NCBI GenBank assembly: GCA_039819785.1
Contig: JBCBRH010000040.1
Span: 1 to 34,758 of the forward strand
Direction of reading: 5' to 3'
Source of the DNA: JBCBRD01 sp039819785
GTDB lineage: Bacteria; Pseudomonadota; Alphaproteobacteria; Rhizobiales; Hyphomicrobiaceae
Length of the DNA stretch: 34,758 nt
Shown: positions 18,278-25,381 of the stretch, one piece after another
How the letters are laid out: the number at the start of each line of letters is the position of its first letter
Position numbering within the stretch: position 1 is the stretch's first letter
Position numbers and translations under genes: made by a program
Notes under the pieces: model-generated
The model's input: the letters and a program-made list of their open reading frames with translations, nothing else
The model's database searches: none
What the model was told of the DNA's origin: nothing

Positions 18278-18772
18278 TTAGGCTCGTGCCGGACCGCCAA
18301 TCTTCGATGGTGATCCACCAGCTGAACGCCGACCATAAATGACGCCTGCCCTCGCTTCGAACGCGTCGGCGAACTTACGGAATGCCTTGTCGAACATCGC
18401 GCCCATGAGCAGCCCGAGCATGCGCGAGCGGAATTCGTAGCTAATGTAAAAATCCACTTCGCAGCCGCCTTGGGCTGGCAGGAAGCGCCAACGGTTTTCC
18501 AGATGACGGAACGGACCGTCGAGATACTCCACCAAGATCTTGTTTTCGTCTTCGAAAAGCGTCACCCGCGTCGTGAAACGCTCCCGGATTGCTTTGTAGC
18601 CTACGCCCATGGTGGCCACCAGAACCGTCCGGTCCGCCTCTTTTGAGCGTGAGGTTACATTCAGGCTTTCGCAGAGTGGAAGGAACTGGGGGTAGGCGTC
18701 GACATCGGCGACCAAGTCATACATCTGCTCTGGTGAGAAGCGCATCTTCCGGCGGGTTGTGTAAGTGGGCAT
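18278..18772 (-). CDS. COQ10/RatA-like SRPBCC protein
   Basis: This is a START/SRPBCC-fold protein of the polyketide cyclase type. Bacterial members are annotated either as coenzyme Q-binding protein (COQ10-like) or as RatA toxin family. Visible hallmarks are the SPEQMYDLVADVDAYPQFLPLC start, the GPFRHLENRWRF beta strand, and a long C-terminal helix with MFDKAFRKFADAFEARA. Length (164 residues) is usual. The ATG at 18772 was chosen over a GTG at 18781, but neither has a strong ribosome binding site. With lipA upstream and no sign of a toxin partner, a role in ubiquinone handling is the likelier reading. Confidence 0.9.
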   Translation of the reverse strand: MPTYTTRRKMRFSPEQMYDLVADVDAYPQFLPLCESLNVTSRSKEADRTVLVATMGVGYKAIRERFTTRVTLFEDENKILVEYLDGPFRHLENRWRFLPAQGGCEVDFYISYEFRSRMLGLLMGAMFDKAFRKFADAFEARAGVIYGRRSAGGSPSKIGGPARA

Positions 18773-18901
18773 GGTGGTCACGGGTCTTGGTTGGTGTTGT
18801 TAGGAAACGCTTAAGAACTATAGCACATCGAGACACTATCGAGCTGATTTTGTGACTGAAAGTGGCGCATGGTCACTGAGACAGGCTGTCCAAAGGTAAG
18901 G

Positions 18902-19900
18902 TCAAACTTGTGAGCTTCTGGTCGTCTGTTGTCCTGAAAGCCGTGCTGCCTTGAGTCGTGCAAAATCTTCGCCAGCGTGGTGACTTGAACGGGTGAGTGG
19001 ACTTGCCGATACCAGCGAAAACCCCTTCGCGTACGCCGTGGTTTCATAGGCGCTGAACTCCTCAGGCGACACAAAGCGCTTAACTTCGGCATGTTTGCGC
19101 GTGGGTTGCAGGTACTGACCGATGGTCAGAAAATCGACGTTGGCTGAGCGCAGGTCGTCCATGACCTGTTGAACTTCATCGCGCCGTTCGCCGAGGCCGA
19201 CCATGATGCCGGATTTGGTAAACATCGTCGGGTCGAGCTCTTTGATACGTTGGAGAAGTCGCAAAGAATGGAAGTAGCGCGCGCCCGGCCTGATGTTCAG
19301 GTAAAGGCCTGGAACGGTTTCCAGGTTATGGTTAAACACATCGGGCTTGGCCGCCACGACGACCTCTAGTGCACCGTCCTTGCGCAGGAAGTCAGGTGTG
19401 AGGATTTCGATCGTCGTATCGGGAGCGCTTGCGCGGATCGCTGAGATCACATCGGCGAAGTGCTGCGCACCACCGTCATCCAGATCGTCGCGGTCGACGG
19501 AGGTGATGACGACATGGTTGAGCCCGAGCTTGGCAACAGCGTCAGCAACGCGGTCTGGCTCGGTCGCGTCCAGCGATTCAGGCCGGCCGGTTCGGACGTT
19601 ACAGAACGCGCAGGCCCGTGTGCACGTGTCGCCCATGATCATCATGGTGGCGTGACGCTTGGACCAGCATTCACCAAGATTTGGGCAGCCCGCTTCCTCA
19701 CAAACCGTCGTCAGTTTGTGGGTTTCAATGATCTGACGCGTTTCTTGATAAATGGGTGAGGTGGGGGCCTTGACCCGGATCCAGCTTGGTTTCTTCAGGA
19801 CGGGGGTATCAGGCCGATGGGCCTTTTCAGGGTGGCGCACGGCGCGCGTGTCATGATGCGCGCCAGTCAATGCTGGTGTCTTGTCAATGACTGTGACCAT
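18902..19900 (-). CDS. lipA: Lipoyl synthase LipA
   Basis: LipA is a radical SAM enzyme that inserts two sulfurs into octanoyl groups to form lipoyl cofactors on E2 and H proteins. Both clusters are visible: auxiliary-cluster Cys67, Cys72 and Cys78, and radical-SAM Cys93, Cys97 and Cys100 (CTRACAFC). The C-terminal Ser ligand lies in TRSSHHAGEDF; the family more often has RSSYHAGE. The start is the ATG at 19900, with AGGG close before it; an upstream TTG would add 21 residues. The gene lies near the pyruvate-dehydrogenase-like operon, but the lipoyl domain encoded there lacks its target lysine. Confidence 0.96.
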   Translation of the reverse strand: MVTVIDKTPALTGAHHDTRAVRHPEKAHRPDTPVLKKPSWIRVKAPTSPIYQETRQIIETHKLTTVCEEAGCPNLGECWSKRHATMMIMGDTCTRACAFCNVRTGRPESLDATEPDRVADAVAKLGLNHVVITSVDRDDLDDGGAQHFADVISAIRASAPDTTIEILTPDFLRKDGALEVVVAAKPDVFNHNLETVPGLYLNIRPGARYFHSLRLLQRIKELDPTMFTKSGIMVGLGERRDEVQQVMDDLRSANVDFLTIGQYLQPTRKHAEVKRFVSPEEFSAYETTAYAKGFSLVSASPLTRSSHHAGEDFARLKAARLSGQQTTRSSQV

Positions 19901-20137
19901 TGCCCTACTTTGTGGATTTAAATGCCCAGTTTGAAGTGCGTTTGAGCGTGGTGTTTCCGCCAATTCTGACTATCAAAGTGTGATGGCTTGTTATTGAATA
20001 CAACCCATCCATTCGACGCGCATGCTTGGGCTCAGCCACTCCGACGCTGTTCCCGTGCCAAGGGTGGCGGATCATGAATGGCAGGATCATGGGCAGCCTA
20101 CGTCGAGCTTTATGGGGCTGTGGGTTGCTTCGGCATT

Positions 20138-20422
20138 CTAGCGCGCAATGATGCGCGCCAGGATGACAACCAAAATGGCCCCGACAGTGGATACGGCGAT
20201 CTGGTTGCCCCATGGGCCGAGATCAAACGGAAGGTTCAGCAGTCCGGCCTGGACGAGCGCAAAACCGATAAACGCTCCGATCACGCCGACAAACAGGTTC
20301 CTCAAAAGACCACCACCGCCGAGCAACAGGCCGGCAAGCCAGCCTGCGATAAGCCCGTTGATGGCCATGATAATCCAAGGAAGGTAAGGCTGATACTCGG
20401 GTGGGAGAATGTCGGCTAGCAT
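20138..20422 (-). CDS. GlsB/YeaQ/YmgE-family small membrane protein (first copy)
   Basis: This 94-residue protein has three hydrophobic segments (about 14-32, 38-62, 73-93) rich in Gly, with LLLGGGGLLRNLFVGVIGAFIG. These match the transglycosylase-associated GlsB/YeaQ family, whose members are induced in stress but whose action is unclear. AAGGAG lies ten bases before the ATG. It is a tandem paralogue of the next gene, 60 bases upstream of it. Confidence 0.88.
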   Translation of the reverse strand: MLADILPPEYQPYLPWIIMAINGLIAGWLAGLLLGGGGLLRNLFVGVIGAFIGFALVQAGLLNLPFDLGPWGNQIAVSTVGAILVVILARIIAR

Positions 20423-20482
20423 GGGACAGAGGCTCCTTGGCCGTTCTGCTGGTCACGCGCAAGAGGTTGTAGGTGCGGTACG

Positions 20483-20737
20483 TCAGGCAATCAGCCGAGC
20501 GAGCAAAACCACGACGATGGCACCGATCGTTGCGGTGACGATCTGTGAGACGAGTGCGTTCTTGATGCCGAGATTGATGTTCAGTGCGCCAAGCAGGTAG
20601 CCGCCGACAAAAGCCCCTGCGACACCTGTTAGAAGATACCGAAATAATCCGCCGCCGCCGACGATGATGGAGGCGAGGAACCCGGCGACGAGGCCGATCA
20701 CAAGAAACATCACAATCGTTCGTGTCTTCGGATCCAT
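20483..20737 (-). CDS. GlsB/YeaQ/YmgE-family small membrane protein (second copy)
   Basis: An 84-residue protein with three Gly-rich membrane segments and the family stretch IIVGGGGLFRYLLTGVAGAFVGG. The start MDPKTRT at 20737 is preferred because GGAAGAGAG precedes it; the longer frame has no such site. It ends in VVVLLARLIA, matching VVILARIIAR of the first copy, which points to tandem duplication. The stress role is inferred from the family only. Confidence 0.88.
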   Translation of the reverse strand: MDPKTRTIVMFLVIGLVAGFLASIIVGGGGLFRYLLTGVAGAFVGGYLLGALNINLGIKNALVSQIVTATIGAIVVVLLARLIA

Positions 20738-20833
20738 TGGCTCTCTTCCTGTGGTTTGCCGCGGCCCATTGTGGCGGGCGACAGCTTGGTCGTGCCGCGT
20801 CAAGCGCTCAGCCTTTTGCGGGGCCCCAGGCCA

Positions 20834-21136
20834 TTAGACGTGGCAACGTGCGCCCAGGTAATCGTTCAACAGCTTGTTGTAGCGCTGGGCCAGCTGCCGA
20901 TCCTTGGATGACAACGATTTGCCCGCGTTCAGCCGTTCGACCTTTGATGGCACACCGCGATTGTCCAGCCGGCGCAGTTCAGATCGAATGGCACCACAGC
21001 TTTGGCCGGATGCCAGCGGTTTGGCATACGGACCACCGCCGCCGCCGCCACCATCGCTTGCACACGCAGCCAGCATGACGGCCATGACTGCGGCGATGCC
21101 AACTCTGCAACCCGACGAGATTGCGTCCCGAACCAT
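20834..21136 (-). CDS. Small lipoprotein with two-cysteine module
   Basis: The 100-residue product has a signal peptide ending in the lipobox LAAC (Cys at about 25), then a poly-Gly linker. A module of 52 residues bounded by two Cys, from CGAIRSELRRL to GARC at the end, follows. GGAG lies eight bases before the ATG. The module is related to that of the neighbouring lipoprotein gene: both share Cys, Leu, Gly, Pro, AGK and a final Cys at matching places. It is likely an outer-membrane or periplasm-anchored protein; the two Cys may form a disulfide. The function is unknown. Confidence 0.8.
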   Translation of the reverse strand: MVRDAISSGCRVGIAAVMAVMLAACASDGGGGGGGPYAKPLASGQSCGAIRSELRRLDNRGVPSKVERLNAGKSLSSKDRQLAQRYNKLLNDYLGARCHV

Positions 21137-21325
21137 TCGATCGTCTCCAACAAAGTGACGTGTACCGTGTCACACCATAGCGTTGTATTCGGTGCAAGCG
21201 CTGGGTCGCAGGTGTGACCTGTTTGCTGCAACGGAAACTGCGTTTTAAGCGGCTATATTCCCTATGCAGAGCCTTCTGAACCCCGCCTAGCGCAGGCTTG
21301 CGGCACCAGATGGGCCGTTAGCAGA

Positions 21326-21883
21326 TCAATTGGCCGTTGCTGTGTTCGCCAGTGTAGCAGCAGCGTTTGCGGCCGATGCGGCTTGTTGGGCCCTTGCAGC
21401 CGCTGCATTTGCCTTGGCGATCGTTGCTGAAGCCTTTGGAGCCACGGTCGCTGCAACGCTTGGTGCTGCTGCCGTCGCTGCCTGAGATGCCGCATTGACG
21501 GCGCTGGTTGTAAGCGCGGCAGACGCAGCTGGCTTTGCGCTTGCGGCCATATTGGAGCATTTCGCCTGGAATTGCTGGTTGGCGGCATCCAGTTCAGTCA
21601 TCCGCGCCAATGCAGATCGTTTGACGCTGGCGGTGTTTGTTTTACCGGCAGCCACTTTTGCAAGTCGCTCAGGTGTTCCTTCTTTGCGAAGCGCATCGAT
21701 TTTCGCGGTCAGTTCAATACAGGCTGGATCAATTGCCGGTGCAGCGGCGACTTTTTGCGACGCGCCAGCGTCCAATGTCCCCAGTGAGCCGGTTGCAAGG
21801 TTCAATCCACCGTCGGCTGCACAGCCGGAAAGCATTGCAGCGCCCATGATCATGGCTGGGATCAGTGTTGTTCTGGTCATCAT
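21326..21883 (-). CDS. Alanine-rich lipoprotein with two-cysteine module
   Basis: From the ATG at 21883 the product is 185 residues. It has a signal peptide ending in the lipobox LSGC and a middle module of 55 residues bounded by Cys (CIELTAKIDAL to FQAKC). The tail is long and almost only Ala, Thr, Ser and Lys. The module aligns with that of the smaller lipoprotein downstream, so the two are paralogues. The Ala-rich tail with spaced Lys could be helical and lie along the cell wall, which is inference. The open frame extends 28 codons further, but these do not look like a signal peptide. Confidence 0.78.
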   Translation of the reverse strand: MMTRTTLIPAMIMGAAMLSGCAADGGLNLATGSLGTLDAGASQKVAAAPAIDPACIELTAKIDALRKEGTPERLAKVAAGKTNTASVKRSALARMTELDAANQQFQAKCSNMAASAKPAASAALTTSAVNAASQAATAAAPSVAATVAPKASATIAKANAAAARAQQAASAANAAATLANTATAN

Positions 21884-22175
21884 CTTTGCCCCGTCTGAAA
21901 ATGTTTGAACCCTTGTGAACGGGCTCTTCGTGCTCTTGTTCAAGCATCGTGCGTCGCGTGTCTGCAAGTCATGGCATCACAAGGGCCCGTTAAGCGCCTG
22001 CAAAGTCGTCATTAATGCGGGGATAGCCCGAGCCCGTGTTTTCCCGGCCACATGGATCGCAGGCACATGGTGTGCGTTTTCGCAGTAAAAACGTGTGCGA
22101 ATCGCGGGCGGTGATGGCCCATGATTCGGACGGACTGATCCCAGGCCTGCCTTGGATGCGGCGCTGCCGATAAGC
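21884..22175 (-). other. Intergenic region between E2-like gene and lipoprotein gene
   Basis: These 292 bases hold no supported gene. A small hairpin GCACA-TGG-TGTGC is present near 22060-22075 without a clear T run on the coding strand. The promoter of the lipoprotein gene should be here. Confidence 0.35.
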
Positions 22176-23207
22176 CTACGTTGACGGAATGAGCGTCTTC
22201 GGATTTTCGAGATGGGCGATGAAGGTTTCAAGCAGATCCGCAGCGATCACCCCGCTCAGCATCCGGGTGTCACAGCCCAGTGTGATTTCCAGGCTCATGA
22301 CACACGTCCATGATTCAGCTGGCGGCAATTTTCCAGATCCAGCCGTGAACGACGCAGGTGGGACCAAACGGGGGGTCGCGGCTGGGATTGCGATGACTGT
22401 CGCGTGGGAGGGCGACAGCGGCGTCTGATAGCCTGAGACCGCCCCACGCCCTAGGTTGGCAATCGCGGCAGTGGGTTGTCGGCCTTGGTTCACCGATGCT
22501 TCTGGGCCATCTTCCTCGCCTCGAACAGTTCGGCCACCTGTCTGTATGGCATCTAACTCTTTTGAAATGTCCCAAGGCGTCTTTTGGTCGGCATCGGTGA
22601 TGGTTGGAAAATCCACACGGCCGTTCATGCTGCTGCGGGCGAAGGCGATATCGCAATGGTTCTGCTGGATTAATCGATCTCCCGACAGCACCACATTGGC
22701 TGCGGGCACCTCGGCAAGCGCCTTGGCCAGGGCTTTCACGAACAGCGATGACAGCGAGATCGTTTTCACTCCGCTGCGTGCTGCCGATGAACTTTGCTGT
22801 GGCGATAGCTGGCCCAGGTTATGCTGCCTGCGAGCTTCCAGCAGTTCATCCAGCCGGCATTTAGCGGTCAGGTTGGCCTGTGCCAGGACCGGGCGGGTCG
22901 GCCAGGCCTGTATGACCTGAGAGATACCGCGCCGCCCTGCACTTTGGCTGGGATTTGCAGACGATGGCCCCGGTGAAACTCCTGCAGACCGAAGCAGATC
23001 CGCGTGATCGTCAATATCGCGAAGAATGATGCGTCCGTTTGGTCCGCTGCCTTTGAGTGGGGTTAAATCCACCCCCAGACGCGCGGCGTGATGCCGGGCT
23101 GCTGGTGATGCGCACACCACGCCTTTGCGGTCGGCGCGGGCATTTGGATATTTGCGCTCAGAACGGCCTGGCGATGTTTTCAGTTCGGGCAATACTTCAT
23201 CCGCCAA
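22176..23207 (-). CDS. 2-oxoacid dehydrogenase E2-like protein, no lipoyl domain, catalytic residues lost
   Basis: The protein starts near an intact peripheral-subunit-binding (E3-binding) domain, CASPAARHHAARLGVDL to GRIILRDID (about residues 32-67). A low-complexity linker and an acyltransferase-like domain (about 105-343) follow. There is no lipoyl domain, unlike normal E2. The C-terminal active-site motif, usually DHRxxDG, reads DTRMLSG: the His is Thr314 (codon 22266-22268) and the Asp is Ser318 (codon 22254-22256). It is therefore unlikely to transfer acetyl groups, though it might still bind E3 and form a core. The only in-frame start is a TTG at 23207 without a ribosome binding site. 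An ATG (23241 or 23232) in another frame hints at a possible frameshift. It follows the DUF5076-like gene in the pdh-like operon. Confidence 0.82.
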   Translation of the reverse strand: MADEVLPELKTSPGRSERKYPNARADRKGVVCASPAARHHAARLGVDLTPLKGSGPNGRIILRDIDDHADLLRSAGVSPGPSSANPSQSAGRRGISQVIQAWPTRPVLAQANLTAKCRLDELLEARRQHNLGQLSPQQSSSAARSGVKTISLSSLFVKALAKALAEVPAANVVLSGDRLIQQNHCDIAFARSSMNGRVDFPTITDADQKTPWDISKELDAIQTGGRTVRGEEDGPEASVNQGRQPTAAIANLGRGAVSGYQTPLSPSHATVIAIPAATPRLVPPASFTAGSGKLPPAESWTCVMSLEITLGCDTRMLSGVIAADLLETFIAHLENPKTLIPST

Positions 23208-23267
23208 TTTGGAAGGCGTATAGAATCGTCATTCGGCTCATCGAGACAACTCAGTCCGGCTAACGGA

Positions 23268-23930
23268 TCAGTGCTCCGTGCGGCCCTTGATCTTGCCTTC
23301 CATCGTGACCGCATTTGCACTGACGCTGACGTCGATGGCTTCGTGGATTTGGTTCAGCGCCTCTTGGCGAGACATCTGGCCATCCAATTCGACGGCGTTG
23401 GCGATGTGCTGGGCAACATCGCCGAGCAGGCGGCCCCATTCAGACACATCGTGCCGAAACGTTTCCGGGTCGAAAATCACATGCAATGCTCCGTCCGCCA
23501 CCCAGGCGCGCATGACCTCTACGGCATCTTCGGCGTCCCGCACGCCATCGGGGACGTCCAGGTCCTCGAGCAGTTCGTCATCATGGTCCATCTTTGGCTC
23601 TCCAAGCATTGCGCTTTCGTCCAGAGACTTCAGCGGGGTCGGCTCGTATGCTGCAAGCGCATAGCATTTTAAGCTGGTGGGGGAAGCCCCGAATAACGGT
23701 TTGTCCAGGCGGCAACGGCGTTGAAGCCCCGGTTTGTTGCTTTTCGCCCCCGTGTTGATGCTCAGGTCTGCCTTGATGTTCCCTGAGCCGGACTTGGCGG
23801 GGTCGCTGCCTGCCAGCCCTCCATCTGGGGCGATAGCCTGCGCAGCCGGCATCAGAACAGGTTGGGCCTGAACAGCACCCGACCCCAGGAGGATAAAGCT
23901 TGCCGCAAGAAGTCGAAGTGCATTTGTCAT
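23268..23930 (-). CDS. DUF5076-like protein with N-terminal signal peptide extension
   Basis: The C-terminal part (from about residue 114) resembles the small DUF5076 proteins of alphaproteobacteria: VEVMRAWVADGALHVIF, then EWGRLLGDVAQHIANAV. I recall DUF5076 genes near pdh genes, but cannot check this. The first 24 residues form a signal peptide with likely cleavage after VQA, followed by about 90 low-complexity residues. The start at 23930 overlaps the E1 beta stop (ATGA). However, an inner ATG at 23591, with GGAGA seven bases before it, would give a 107-residue protein of normal DUF5076 length. Either it is one exported fusion or both products are made. The function is unknown. Confidence 0.75.
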   Translation of the reverse strand: MTNALRLLAASFILLGSGAVQAQPVLMPAAQAIAPDGGLAGSDPAKSGSGNIKADLSINTGAKSNKPGLQRRCRLDKPLFGASPTSLKCYALAAYEPTPLKSLDESAMLGEPKMDHDDELLEDLDVPDGVRDAEDAVEVMRAWVADGALHVIFDPETFRHDVSEWGRLLGDVAQHIANAVELDGQMSRQEALNQIHEAIDVSVSANAVTMEGKIKGRTEH

Positions 23931-25381
23931 AGGTAGCAGACCTTCTTTGCGGCTGACACGATGTCGTTGGCGGACGGCAAGGCTAGTCTTTCCAGATTCG
24001 CTGCATAGGGCAGTGGGATATCTGCACCCGTCACACGCGTGGGCGGTGCATCCAGATCGTCAAAGCAGGCGGTCATCACACGGGCTGCGATCTCAGAGCC
24101 AATCGAACAGCACGGCCATGCTTCTTCCACGGTCACAAGGCGTTTGGTCTTTCTCACACTCGCGTAGATGGTTTCCTCATCCAGTGGGCGCAGTGACCGT
24201 AGATCGATCACTTCGGCATCGATACCCTCACCGCCCAACCGGTTTGCTGCTTCCAGGCACAAGGCGACGCCGCCTGAGTAACTCACGAGTGTCACCGTTG
24301 AACCTGATTTCACGATCGATGCTGACCCAAATGGGCACAAGTGGTCTGTTACGTCGGGAACCGGGCCGACACGTCCATAAAGGCGTTCGGTCTCCAGAAT
24401 GATCACAGGGTCATTTGAACGGATCGCCTGCTTCAGCAAGCCTTTCGCGTCGCTTGCCGTTGCCGGCGCTGCGACCACCAGACCAGGAATGCTGGTGAGC
24501 CATGGCGCGAAGTTCTGTCCTTGTTGCGCGCCAACCCGGGAGGCCGCGCCATTGGGTCCGCGAAACACCACTGGGATATTGAGGCGCCCGGCGGATACAT
24601 ACCTCATCTTGGCGGCTGTATTCACGATCTGGTCGATGGCCTGGAGCGCGAAGCTCCAGTGCTGGAATTCGACGACGGGTCTGAGACCTGCCAGACCTGC
24701 GCCGAGGGCCAGCCCGGAAAAGCCCGCTGGCGTCACGGGCATATCTATGATGCGCTTGGCGCCAAAGCGGCTTTTCAAACCGTAAGTGACTTTGAACGTG
24801 CTCTCTTCATCGCCAACGTCTTCACCGAGAATGAAAACACGATCGTCGCGCTCCATCTCCTCGCTCAAAGCCTCACGAAGCGCCACGCGAACGGTTATGC
24901 TTTTCTGCAGTGTCTCGGTTTCGTCCTCAAGCTTTGCAGAGGGTTCAGCTGCGGGGTGCGGAGAAGATGGCTCAGGTGCTGACAGCGTTGAGACCGTTGG
25001 CGCGGCAGGAGCCTTGGCGGGTCGAGTGGCCAGTTCAGGCGCTGGTGCGGGCGCTGGCGCGGTTGCTAGCTGCGCTGCAACCACGGCGATCGGTGTTCCG
25101 CTTTTGACATTGTCAGCCCCCTCGCGGACCAGGATTTGAATAATGCGGCCGGGATCTTCGGCTTCGACCTCCATGGTCGTTCGCGCCGTCGAGATATCGG
25201 CGATGATGTCGCCTGGTGCGATCTCTTGGCCTTCGCTCACATGCCAGCGCGTGATGCGACCGGACGTTTCACCCTGGAGCAATTGGGGCATCTGCACTTC
25301 ATGTGTAATCTCCGCGCTGGACGCCGTCGCATCCTGGCTAGCGGATGTCATGTCATGGGTTTCAAGGCGCGGTTGCGTCAT
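23927..25381 (-). CDS. pdhB: Pyruvate dehydrogenase E1 beta-like subunit with non-lipoylatable lipoyl domain
   Basis: Residues about 27-105 form a lipoyl domain, as usual for alphaproteobacterial E1 beta. A Pro/Ala-rich linker and the E1 beta body (about 155-484; GEDVGDEESTFKVTYGL to PYAANLERLALP) follow. In the lipoyl hairpin the expected ETDKA reads STARTT: the lipoyl-lysine place is Arg67 (CGA, 25181-25183). In the body the conserved RVAAQHSQ reads RVGAQQGQ, so the family's active-site His is Gln287 (24521-24523). The E1 beta Glu in GED is kept. The start overlaps the E1 alpha stop by ATGA. By fold it belongs to a PDH-type E1, but on these residues normal catalysis and lipoyl carriage are doubtful. 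Confidence 0.88.
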   Translation of the reverse strand: MTQPRLETHDMTSASQDATASSAEITHEVQMPQLLQGETSGRITRWHVSEGQEIAPGDIIADISTARTTMEVEAEDPGRIIQILVREGADNVKSGTPIAVVAAQLATAPAPAPAPELATRPAKAPAAPTVSTLSAPEPSSPHPAAEPSAKLEDETETLQKSITVRVALREALSEEMERDDRVFILGEDVGDEESTFKVTYGLKSRFGAKRIIDMPVTPAGFSGLALGAGLAGLRPVVEFQHWSFALQAIDQIVNTAAKMRYVSAGRLNIPVVFRGPNGAASRVGAQQGQNFAPWLTSIPGLVVAAPATASDAKGLLKQAIRSNDPVIILETERLYGRVGPVPDVTDHLCPFGSASIVKSGSTVTLVSYSGGVALCLEAANRLGGEGIDAEVIDLRSLRPLDEETIYASVRKTKRLVTVEEAWPCCSIGSEIAARVMTACFDDLDAPPTRVTGADIPLPYAANLERLALPSANDIVSAAKKVCYL

